Shown: in pieces, positions 33,534-40,887 of the stretch
How the letters are laid out: each line of letters opens with the position of its first letter
Position numbering within the stretch: position 1 is the first letter of the stretch
Notes under the pieces: generated by a model
Seen by the model: only the letters and a program-made list of their open reading frames with translations
Told to the model about the DNA's origin: nothing
Databases searched by the model: none
Program-made: the position numbers and the translations under genes
Source: Polynucleobacter sp. 78F-HAINBA
Lineage (GTDB): Bacteria > Pseudomonadota > Gammaproteobacteria > Burkholderiales > Burkholderiaceae
Assembly (NCBI RefSeq): GCF_018882325.1
Contig: NZ_JACVOQ010000003.1
Coordinates: forward strand, 124,001-188,000
DNA: 64,000 bases
Direction of reading: 5' to 3'

Positions 33534-34444
33534 GTAATAACTCCAATCCCAATTATTTCCGCTTAGGCATTTTTGTCTTGGCGGCAATCGGTGCACTGCT
33601 CACCATCATCTTGATCTTCGGCTCAGGCCAGCTCTTTAAAAAATCATTCATGGTGGAAACCTACATTAAGCAATCGGTGACTGGTCTGGATGCTGGTGCT
33701 GCTGTTCGCTTTCGAGGGGTAAAGATTGGTCAGGTAACTTCGATAGACTTGTCGGGCGATGTCTATGAAAAAGAGGTGCCAATGCCAGAGCGTCGTGAAT
33801 ATGTTGTGGTGCGGATGCAAATTTTTGGAGATAAGATTGAGTTGAGCCATTTGCAAACTTATCTAAAGGATAACCTGCGGGCACGTATCCGATCCATGGG
33901 AATTACTGGTGTGAATTACGTAGAATTGGATTTCTATACAAGCGCATCTCAATACACCCCACTGCCATATTCATGGGAGCCAGAATATCCAGTTGTTCCT
34001 TCCATGCCTAACCAGGCGGATGAGATTATTTCCGGAATTCAAAAACTCATCAGCGCATTAAATGGAATGGATGTAGATGGAACTCAGAAGAAATTTGATG
34101 CACTCTTAGGTAATCTGAATAAATTAATGGCGGGTGATGGAAAAGACAATTCTGGTCTGATTACTTCGGTTAAGGATCTAAACGTGCTTTTGGATCGTAT
34201 TGCCAAGGTGACGGATAAAGATCAGCTTAATATTTTGATGCGCGAATTGGTTGCCACTATGGTTTCCTTGCGTCAAACGGTTACTAGCGTTCAAGGCGAC
34301 ACCACTGCCACCCTAGAGAATATCCGTCAGGCAAGTGAACAGTTAAATGAATTTACTCGGGTAGCGAGTCAATCACCTTCAAGTTTGATTTGGGGTGAGC
34401 CACCCGCAAGAATTACACCTCCAATGAATGGAGCTCAGAAATGA
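33530..34444 (+). CDS. MlaD-family (MCE domain) substrate-binding protein
   Basis: 304 residues: N-terminal transmembrane anchor (FRLGIFVLAAIGALLTIILIF) and one MCE domain with VTGLDAGAAVRFRGVKIGQVTSID and LRARIRSMGITGVNYVELD. A C-terminal helical, coiled-coil-like region of about 110 residues contains LMRELVATMVSLRQTVT. MCE hexamers form a lipid channel across the periplasm. It is longer than E. coli MlaD (183 residues) because of the C-terminal helices, as in other lipid transporters with a lipoprotein partner. It overlaps both neighbours by 4 bases. Confidence 0.92.
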   Translation: MSNNSNPNYFRLGIFVLAAIGALLTIILIFGSGQLFKKSFMVETYIKQSVTGLDAGAAVRFRGVKIGQVTSIDLSGDVYEKEVPMPERREYVVVRMQIFGDKIELSHLQTYLKDNLRARIRSMGITGVNYVELDFYTSASQYTPLPYSWEPEYPVVPSMPNQADEIISGIQKLISALNGMDVDGTQKKFDALLGNLNKLMAGDGKDNSGLITSVKDLNVLLDRIAKVTDKDQLNILMRELVATMVSLRQTVTSVQGDTTATLENIRQASEQLNEFTRVASQSPSSLIWGEPPARITPPMNGAQK

Positions 34445-35106
34445 TGTCAATGAAAACTCAGGTGATGAAAAACTCACGCCTCTCTAAGTTCGCTGCTGTA
34501 GCATTCATTGCGCTTGCTTTAAGCGCCTGTTCTTTACCTAAAAGACCGGCACTCGAAACAACTAGTTGGATGGTGGCTCCAGAACGCACAGGTGCTCCTT
34601 ATAAGCCACGCACAGATGTTTGGCTGAAGATGGGTTCAGTCTCAACAGCACCTCCTTTTGATGGAAAGTCTTTGGTTTATCGCTTGGGTGACCAACGCTA
34701 TGAAAAGGATTTCTACAATATTTATTCTGCACTGCCTAATGAAATGGTCAGTAATGCGACCCGTCAGTGGCTCAATAATGCCCAGATCTTTTCTATGACG
34801 GTGGGGCAGGGCAATAGCTTCTTTCCGTATTACATCTTGCAGACTTCTGTAGAGGAGTTCTACGGCGACTATCGAGTTCGACCTGAGGCCGTAGTTACCG
34901 TTGAGTTTTTCCTGACTGCAACAGATCCTCAAAAACGCAATCCTGTCATTGGCAAAAATCGTTATAGCAAGAGAGTTGCCCTTAAAGACAATACGCCTCA
35001 GGCTTTAGCACTGGGTCAGCAAGAGGCCTTGGCACAAATTCTCAAAGAGTATGAGGTAGTGCTTTATAAGTACGCCGGTAATTTACCTCCACCTCTAGGA
35101 CAGTAG
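34441..35106 (+). CDS. ABC-type transport auxiliary lipoprotein (PqiC-like)
   Basis: 221-residue outer-membrane lipoprotein. The N-terminal stretch FAAVAFIALALSACSLPKR is a lipoprotein signal with lipobox LSAC; the mature protein begins at that Cys. The body (YKPRTDVWLKMGSVSTAPPFDGKSLVYRLGDQRYEKDFYNIY, with ATRQWLNNAQIF) matches the ABC transport auxiliary family that pairs with MCE proteins. ATG overlaps the MlaD-like stop. It would be the outer-membrane end of the lipid transport path; no MlaC-like or MlaB-like gene is nearby. Confidence 0.9.
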   Translation: MMSMKTQVMKNSRLSKFAAVAFIALALSACSLPKRPALETTSWMVAPERTGAPYKPRTDVWLKMGSVSTAPPFDGKSLVYRLGDQRYEKDFYNIYSALPNEMVSNATRQWLNNAQIFSMTVGQGNSFFPYYILQTSVEEFYGDYRVRPEAVVTVEFFLTATDPQKRNPVIGKNRYSKRVALKDNTPQALALGQQEALAQILKEYEVVLYKYAGNLPPPLGQ

Positions 35107-35157
35107 ACAGCCTGGATTTGGTGATATGGATAAAAAAATAAAAAAGATGGAGAAGAC

Positions 35158-35943
35158 ATGGATTTAGGACTCAAAGGTAAAGTGGCCTTAGTAATGGCAT
35201 CTAGTCGTGGTTTAGGTCAGGCAATGGCCGTTTCATTGGCTCGCGAAGGCGTCAAGGTGGCGGTGACTGGACGTAATGCTGAGGGTCTAAAAAAATCCGT
35301 GGAGTTGATTGAGGCTGCTGGCGGTAAAGCATTGGCTTTAAGCTGGGACTTATCGGATAGCTCAGTGATTGATTCACTAGTTACCAAAGTGGAGCAAGAG
35401 CTCGGACCGATTGATATTCTGATCAATAACACTGGCGGACCGCCTCCAACCCTAGCTACTGGGCAAGACCCCGCGCTATGGCAAAAGAGTTTTAACGATA
35501 TGGTCTTGTCGCTTATCAGTATTACTGACCGAGTCCTTCCGGGAATGCGTCAACGTAAATGGGGTCGCATCATTACGAGCACCACTTCAGGCGCGATTGC
35601 CCCAATCAAAAACTTAGCAATTTCTAATACCTTACGCGCGGCATTGCTAGCTTGGTCTAAAACCTTGGCAGCAGAAGTGGCTGCCGAAGGAATTACTGTA
35701 AATGTCATCATGCCGGGTCGTGTAGCAACGGATCGCTTACGTCAATTGGATGAAGCACGTGCCCAACGTGAAAATGTTAGCTACGATTCTGTTGTGCAGG
35801 CCAGCTTAAAACAGATACCGATGGGTCGTTACGGTAATCCTCAAGAATACGGCGATACTGCCGCATTTTTGGCCAGCCAAAGTGCGTCCTTTATCACTGG
35901 GTCGGTGATCCGGGTTGATGGTGGTCAGATTCAGGCAATTTAA
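35158..35943 (+). CDS. SDR-fold protein lacking the Tyr-Lys catalytic pair
   Basis: 261-residue short-chain dehydrogenase/reductase fold. The nucleotide-binding SSRGLGQAMAV, acidic WDLSD, LINNTGG and GRIITSTTSGAIA are present, and the C-terminal TGSVIRVDGGQ is standard. Aligned without gaps from GRII to the AAEV of the next helix with E. coli FabG (from memory), the catalytic Tyr position is Ser, the Lys position is Arg and the Ser position is Thr (ISNTLRAALLAW in place of YAAAKAGLIGF). Such divergent SDRs exist in many proteobacteria; their reaction is unknown. The protein may bind NADP(H) without classical chemistry. GGAG precedes ATG 35158. Confidence 0.88.
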   Translation: MDLGLKGKVALVMASSRGLGQAMAVSLAREGVKVAVTGRNAEGLKKSVELIEAAGGKALALSWDLSDSSVIDSLVTKVEQELGPIDILINNTGGPPPTLATGQDPALWQKSFNDMVLSLISITDRVLPGMRQRKWGRIITSTTSGAIAPIKNLAISNTLRAALLAWSKTLAAEVAAEGITVNVIMPGRVATDRLRQLDEARAQRENVSYDSVVQASLKQIPMGRYGNPQEYGDTAAFLASQSASFITGSVIRVDGGQIQAI

Positions 35944-35948
35944 TCTCC

Positions 35949-38435
35949 GTGTTGGCAAGCTTTCTTCGGACTGTTAAGCGAGACCTTCGATCTAGTGAGC
36001 TGGCAGCACTACTAGTTGCTCTGACGCTCTCTGTAGCGGCCCTGTCTAGTGTTAGCTTCTTAGCGGACCGAATGCAGCGGGCTTTTGAGTTTGATGCTCG
36101 CCAACTCCTGGCTGCAGATTTGTTGCTAGTAGCCGATCAGCCCTTACCTGAGCGTTTTATTCAAGAAGCGAAGCGGCAGCAGGGGGAGGAGCTCAGCTCT
36201 GCTCAAACGGTTGTCTTTCCAAGCATGGCCACAGTTGGCTCTCAAAGTAAGCTGGCCTCTCTTAAGGCGGTAAGTGCGTCATATCCCCTACGCGGGTCCT
36301 TACAGGTATCACCACAGCAAGGCAGCACAACACCACCGGCTGGTTCAGTTTGGGTCGATCCTGCAATGCTCAGCGCACTGCAGGCTAAGGTGGGTGATCG
36401 GATGTCATTAGGGGATAAGACTTTTCTCATCAGTGGCATCTTGGAGCGTGAGCTCGATCGGGGTGCTGGTTTTATGAACTTTGCACCACGCGTCATGATG
36501 TCGCTTGATGATTTGCCTGCAACGGGTCTTATTGGCCTAGGTAGCCGTGTTACTTATCGTCTGCTGCTAGCGGGAGGCGATCAAGCCATCTCTGATTATG
36601 AGCAGTGGGCTACGCAATGGATTGAGTTCGAAGGCCTAAGAGGATTGCGCATTGAGACCTTGGAAAATGCCCAGCCTGTCATGCGTAAAACTTTAGAGCG
36701 GGCAGAGCGCTTTTTATCTTTAGTTGCTTTACTGACTGCAATGGTGGCTGCAGTCGCGATTGCATTATCGGCGCGTCGTTATGTTTTGAAGCAAGCGGAT
36801 GTTTGCGCTGTCATGAAATGCCTTGGCGCAAGCCAAAAGACGATTCTGCTAAATCAAGTAAAAGTATTGGGCGCTTTGTGCTTATTGGCTACCATCATGG
36901 GATCTACCATTGCATACGGTGTGCAAGAAGTCTTGATTCGTATTTTCGGTAACTTGGTATTTGCCAATTTACCTTCGCTGTCCCTCTGGCCTTTGGCCTG
37001 GAGCATTTTATTTTCCTCTTGCTTGTTGATTGGTTTTGCTGGACCACCTCTATTGAGTTTGGTCATGATTTCACCGGTGCGACTCATTCGGAAGGAGTTG
37101 GGTTCGGTAAACATTAAAGTGATCTGGGTGGCGCTCTTTGGGCTTATGACTTGTCTGGCCTTAATTGCGATTGCAGCGCAAGACTGGAAGTTGGCCTCTT
37201 GGGTTGCTGCGAGCTTTGGCGCTGCTGTTGCACTCTTTACTCTGCTCTCCTGGTGTTCGCTGCGCATACTTAATGTTTTGTTTTCTAAGTGGGGTGCTCA
37301 GAACTTTGCCCTGCGTTTTGCGCTTACTGCACAAGCACGGCGCGCAGGATTTGCAGTCATGCAAATTACTGCTTTAGGTATCGCCTTGATGGCCTTGCTG
37401 CTGATTCTCTTGCTCAGGCAGGATTTGCTATCTACGTGGCAAGGAAATATTCCAGTTGATGCACCCAATCGTTTCATGATTAATGTTCAGGAAGATCAAA
37501 AGCTAAGTATTACTCAGTCACTACTAGATGCGGGTGTAGCAAGGCCGAGCTTTAGCCCCATGGTTCGTGCACGCTTGGTTGAAGTTAATGGAAAGACCAT
37601 TGGCCCTAATGATTATGTTGATGAAAATGCCCGTCGCCTGGTAGATCGAGAATTCAATCTCTCCTATACCGAGCAATTACCAGAGGGCAATCGCATTACT
37701 TCTGGAAAATGGATTGAGGGTAGTGTTCCGCAAGTTTCTTTGGAGGCGGGGATTGCGAAAACCTTGAAGTTAAAACTAGGCGATCAAATGACCTTTGAAC
37801 TTGCCGGTGAAAAAGTGACTGCACCAATTACTTCTTTGCGTAAGTTGGACTGGAGTTCGATGAAGGTGAACTTCTTCGTCATCATGCCGCCTGCCATGCT
37901 TGAGCAAATGCCGCAATCCTGGATTACTTCTTATTACCAAGGTGCTGCAATTGAGGGCTTGGACTACCAGCTCGCACAGACTTATCCTAATCTGACAATT
38001 GTTGATGTAGCGACCTCATTGAGGCAAATACAAGATGTATTAGATCGACTATCTTCCGTGCTGGGCCTATTGTTTGCTTTCACGATCGCTGCAGCGATTT
38101 TGGTGCTAGTGGCTGCAATTGCAGCGACGCAAGACGAGCGCTTTAGAAGTGCAGCCTTACTCAAGGCGGTAGGTGCATCACGCGCTTTACTTAGAAAGAT
38201 TGCTTTAGCCGAACTCTTAATCATTGGGGTGCTATCAGGAGCATTGGCTGGACTAGCTGCTGGAATGGCCACATGGGCGCTTGGTCGTTTTGTATTGGAG
38301 ATTGAGTTCAATGCATTCGCCCAATCTTTGGCAATGGGAATTTGCTTTGGAGTACTCGCTTGTCTCTTGGCCGGCTTTCGTTTTCAGAGAAAAATTCAAA
38401 CCGCTACCGCAATGGAGTGCTTGCGCGAGATCTAG
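35949..38435 (+). CDS. FtsX/LolC-like ABC transporter permease (YbbP-type)
   Basis: 828-residue membrane protein with the architecture of YbbP: an N-terminal helix (LASFLRTVKRDLRSSELAALLVALTLSVAALSSVSFL), a large periplasmic region, and two FtsX-like blocks. The first block is RFLSLVALLTAMVAAVAIALS with CAVMKCLGAS; the second is VLGLLFAFTIAAAILVLVAAI with SAALLKAVGAS near the C-terminus. The usual YbbA ATPase is absent from both sides in this window. Start is GTG 35949, only 5 bases after the SDR gene. An ATPase encoded elsewhere, or a role without one, is possible. Confidence 0.88.
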   Translation: MLASFLRTVKRDLRSSELAALLVALTLSVAALSSVSFLADRMQRAFEFDARQLLAADLLLVADQPLPERFIQEAKRQQGEELSSAQTVVFPSMATVGSQSKLASLKAVSASYPLRGSLQVSPQQGSTTPPAGSVWVDPAMLSALQAKVGDRMSLGDKTFLISGILERELDRGAGFMNFAPRVMMSLDDLPATGLIGLGSRVTYRLLLAGGDQAISDYEQWATQWIEFEGLRGLRIETLENAQPVMRKTLERAERFLSLVALLTAMVAAVAIALSARRYVLKQADVCAVMKCLGASQKTILLNQVKVLGALCLLATIMGSTIAYGVQEVLIRIFGNLVFANLPSLSLWPLAWSILFSSCLLIGFAGPPLLSLVMISPVRLIRKELGSVNIKVIWVALFGLMTCLALIAIAAQDWKLASWVAASFGAAVALFTLLSWCSLRILNVLFSKWGAQNFALRFALTAQARRAGFAVMQITALGIALMALLLILLLRQDLLSTWQGNIPVDAPNRFMINVQEDQKLSITQSLLDAGVARPSFSPMVRARLVEVNGKTIGPNDYVDENARRLVDREFNLSYTEQLPEGNRITSGKWIEGSVPQVSLEAGIAKTLKLKLGDQMTFELAGEKVTAPITSLRKLDWSSMKVNFFVIMPPAMLEQMPQSWITSYYQGAAIEGLDYQLAQTYPNLTIVDVATSLRQIQDVLDRLSSVLGLLFAFTIAAAILVLVAAIAATQDERFRSAALLKAVGASRALLRKIALAELLIIGVLSGALAGLAAGMATWALGRFVLEIEFNAFAQSLAMGICFGVLACLLAGFRFQRKIQTATAMECLREI

Positions 38436-38444
38436 GGCTCACGC

Positions 38445-38464
38445 ACTCTCGTGTTTACGAGAGT
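38445..38464. terminator. Hairpin between convergent genes
   Basis: ACTCTCG (38445-38451) and CGAGAGT (38458-38464) form a perfect 7-bp stem around a TGTTTA loop. The RDD gene stop codon lies inside the loop. There is no long T-run on either side, so termination strength is uncertain. Confidence 0.4.
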
Positions 38465-38994
38465 TTCACCAAGTTCTTTGGTAATTCCACTAAGCGGGTT
38501 CTGGCAAAACGGTCTGGCAGACTTTGACGTAGCAGGGGGCTGGCGCGATCCAAGTAAATGCTGAGTGGCCACAGCAATAAAGCCACTGTGAAAAGCATTT
38601 CAATAATCTGCCACTTCTGGAGCCCAAAGAGCCATTGCAGCAGGACGCAAGGCACAAGCCACAGAGATCCATAGACATAGCGCCAGACTGCCTGCTTTCG
38701 AGTGAGGTTGTAACCTCCCGGACCAATCATGCGAACGCGCCATGTTTGCATTGCCAGCGTCTGACCAGACTTAGTCCAATACCAAACAAAGTAAATGCCT
38801 AGGATGGTATATAGATAGAGAAAGGTTAGCCAGCTTGGTAGGGCAAATCCAAACAGAATGCCTAGGCCCAAATTGGGAACTAGGAAAGTCAGCGCGATGA
38901 CGCCTAATAGAACTAATTGCTCGTAGAGACCGCAGGAGACTCTCCGCCAAAATTGTGGAGCAGGGAGCGCGTTTAATTCGGCGGGGGTAATCAC
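38455..38994 (-). CDS. RDD-domain membrane protein
   Basis: 179 residues with an RDD domain: the family Arg-Asp-Asp-like region RVSCGLYEQLVLLGVIALTFLV is followed by helices GLGILFGFALPSWLTFLYLYTILGIYFVWYW, the SGQTLAMQTWRVRMIG motif typical of RDD proteins, then two C-terminal membrane segments. The function is unknown in general; some RDD proteins act in ion transport. It is the last gene of the sigma-DUF3619-DUF3106-RDD operon. Confidence 0.85.
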   Translation of the reverse strand: MITPAELNALPAPQFWRRVSCGLYEQLVLLGVIALTFLVPNLGLGILFGFALPSWLTFLYLYTILGIYFVWYWTKSGQTLAMQTWRVRMIGPGGYNLTRKQAVWRYVYGSLWLVPCVLLQWLFGLQKWQIIEMLFTVALLLWPLSIYLDRASPLLRQSLPDRFARTRLVELPKNLVKLS

Positions 38995-39007
38995 AGCTTG
39001 GGGATTC

Positions 39008-39640
39008 TCAAGGATTGCTTGAAGTGCTATCCGGGCTTACGCTCGGAGCCGGAGCATCTGGAGTCGGGCTGCTACTTGCTGGCAGGGTTGGCGCCAGATT
39101 GGACTTCTGTGTAATAGGGTGTTGTTGCAATGTAGGTGCACTCGCAGCTGTCGGCTTTTTCTTATTCACCTCTGCTTGAGCTAATTTCTTTTTCTGCTCA
39201 TCACTCAGTTTTTGATACGCACTCCAAGCCTCTGCTTTTTTCTCTGCAGGGAACTTGAGGCTGCTGAGGTAATTTTCTCGCGCGATACGACGATCTTTTT
39301 GAGAGAGGTTGGACCAGCTTGTCATGCGAGACTGAAGTCGCTGTTGATCGCCCTCACTCATCTTTGGATAGAGGTTGGCAACCTGTATCCATTTCTTGCG
39401 ACTATCTGGGAGCATGTAATCCCAATCGCTTTCCAGTGGTGCCAAGATTTTTTGTTGTGCAGGCTTCAGACCTTCCCATGTGCCATCCGGCTTTTTCTCT
39501 GGAGTGCCAGTGGTTTTGCCGTGCGCAGCTGGAGGTGTTTGAGCTAATGCGCTTGAACTTTGTACCGATCCAAGTATGCCAATTGCCAACATCATGCTGA
39601 TGCCGAGTAAGGCGCCTAAGGATCGTGGGTTGTTCAGCAT
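39008..39640 (-). CDS. DUF3106 exported protein
   Basis: About 210 residues. An N-terminal signal (GALLGISMMLAIGILGSVQSSSALAQ) precedes a helical DUF3106 domain: WEGLKPAQQKILAPLESDWDYMLPDSRKKWIQVA, QQRLQSRMTSWSNLSQKDRRIARENYLSS, then FPAEKKAEAWSAYQKLSDEQKKKLA. The Pro/Ser/Thr-rich tail is low complexity. The open frame extends to a TTG at 39688, but ATG 39640 gives a good signal peptide and avoids overlap with DUF3619. Restricted to betaproteobacteria as far as I know; role unknown, possibly periplasmic stress sensing with the ECF sigma factor of the operon. Confidence 0.82.
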   Translation of the reverse strand: MLNNPRSLGALLGISMMLAIGILGSVQSSSALAQTPPAAHGKTTGTPEKKPDGTWEGLKPAQQKILAPLESDWDYMLPDSRKKWIQVANLYPKMSEGDQQRLQSRMTSWSNLSQKDRRIARENYLSSLKFPAEKKAEAWSAYQKLSDEQKKKLAQAEVNKKKPTAASAPTLQQHPITQKSNLAPTLPASSSPTPDAPAPSVSPDSTSSNP

Positions 39641-39662
39641 CCGCTTAAGATTCGCGTGAACT

Positions 39663-40127
39663 TTAAGACGGTGACTTGGCTGAATCAAGGCTATCTTGAT
39701 CGGATTCGGCTAAGGGACCATTTTTGAGGAATCCCATGAAGCCGCTGTCGGCGTAAGCATCAGGTGGCACGTCATCCGTTAAGAGGGCCACATCCAATTC
39801 GGCTATATCGTTGATGCGGGAGTCTTGCTGCCATTGGGCGATACCAATCAGGCCAAAGACCAACACAATCAGTGGAGCAATCCAACCTACGTTATCCCAA
39901 AAAGAGCGTGAGCCTGAAGACCAGCTTCCAGTGGAACTGGTCAAAACATGCTGCTGAATGCGGATTTTTTCTGGTTTTTTAACAGAAATGGCCTTGAGGC
40001 GTGCTGCGTACAGACGATCTTTGATGCCTGCTGGTAAGGATTGGGATCCGTGGCGGAGCAGGGTGGCAGCAGCTAGGCCAAATTGGTCGGCTTCTGTTGG
40101 GTTTAGGATGTCTTCATTGCGGTTCAC
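39663..40127 (-). CDS. DUF3619 membrane protein
   Basis: 154 residues. The N-terminus (ADQFGLAAATLLRHGSQSLPAGIKDRLYAARLKAISVKK) is cytoplasmic, then one membrane segment (WIAPLIVLVFGLIGIAQW) and a short acidic periplasmic C-terminus (DIAELDVALLTDDVPPDAYAD, then GFMGFLKN). A single-pass protein translated with an ECF sigma factor (ATGA overlap with the sigma gene) is a common layout for an anti-sigma factor, so that role is likely but unproven; the N-terminal part could bind the sigma factor. Confidence 0.82.
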   Translation of the reverse strand: MNRNEDILNPTEADQFGLAAATLLRHGSQSLPAGIKDRLYAARLKAISVKKPEKIRIQQHVLTSSTGSWSSGSRSFWDNVGWIAPLIVLVFGLIGIAQWQQDSRINDIAELDVALLTDDVPPDAYADSGFMGFLKNGPLAESDQDSLDSAKSPS

Positions 40128-40693
40128 AGCGTAATTCCTTTTAATTTCAATGCTTTAGCTAGAGCCTGGGTGGCTCTTGAGCAGTGGGTTTTGACGCTTC
40201 CCTCGCTACAACTCATGGCAAGGGCAGTTTCAGTAATGCTCAGCTCATCCCAATAACGCATCAGGAAGGCTTCTCGTTGACGGGCAGGCAATTTTGATAT
40301 TTCTGACTCCAGGGACTGTAATAGCTGACTACGTTCCAGCTTAAATGCACCATCTTGGTGAATTTCACTGTCATCTGGGGCTGAAAGTGACTCTAGGGGG
40401 TCAAAATCATCGTTTTCATCTGATTTCTTGCCCATATTCGAGAATAGGGTCACCCAGGTATTGCGAACTTTTTGCCGTCTAAACCAGTCATGAATACGGT
40501 TTTGCAGAATTCTGGTGAAAACGAGGGGTAGTTCTGCTGCGGGGCGGTCACCATACTTTTCAGCCAGCTTAATCATGGCATCCTGAACAATGTCTAAGGC
40601 GGCATCGTCATCTCGCACAGCGTAGACCGCTTGCTTAAAAGCGCGCTGCTCAACACTGCTCAGAAAGTCAGAAAGTTCTTGGGGTGAGGCCAT
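40124..40693 (-). CDS. ECF-type RNA polymerase sigma factor
   Basis: 189-residue group IV sigma factor. Region 2 is at DDDAALDIVQDAMIKLAEKYGDRP and FTRILQNRIHDWFRRQK; an acidic linker (KKSDENDDFDPLESLSAPDD) joins it to region 4, with SEISKLPARQREAFLMRYWDELSITETALAMSCSEGSVKTHCSRATQALAKAL as the -35-binding HTH. It is translationally coupled (ATGA) to DUF3619 and heads a four-gene operon ending with RDD. Promoter specificity cannot be derived from the sequence. Confidence 0.92.
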   Translation of the reverse strand: MASPQELSDFLSSVEQRAFKQAVYAVRDDDAALDIVQDAMIKLAEKYGDRPAAELPLVFTRILQNRIHDWFRRQKVRNTWVTLFSNMGKKSDENDDFDPLESLSAPDDSEIHQDGAFKLERSQLLQSLESEISKLPARQREAFLMRYWDELSITETALAMSCSEGSVKTHCSRATQALAKALKLKGITL

Positions 40694-40850
40694 TCAGTAG
40701 ATTAGACCTGAATCAGATGGAATTCGTCTATTTTAGGGGATTGCTATAGAATATAGGGCTTACTACCTAGAATCTCATTCAAGAAGTGGTTTTTTCCGGT
40801 AGCAGCGCCGTTCGAACTCAGGCCACAAGCAGGAGACAGAACAGACCAAA

Positions 40851-40870
40851 CAATTTTTTGCCGAAAATTG
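40851..40870 (+). promoter_or_regulatory. Leader hairpin before ilvI
   Basis: CAATTTT (40851-40857) and AAAATTG (40864-40870) form a perfect 7-bp stem with loop TTGCCG, ending 2 bases before the AAGGA ribosome site (40873-40877) of ilvI. Possible translational or attenuation control. I found no leader peptide rich in Ile/Val/Leu codons in the 190-base leader. Confidence 0.3.
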
Positions 40871-40887
40871 CAAAGGACGAAAGAAAA

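Noticed and set aside
36854-37267. 137-codon minus-strand ORF within the FtsX-like permease
   Set aside because: Antisense shadow of a membrane protein gene; composition is not protein-like and no start signal.
40694-40887. Leader peptide for ilvI analogous to leuL
   Set aside because: The leader holds no short ORF rich in Ile, Val or Leu codons; only a small hairpin is visible.
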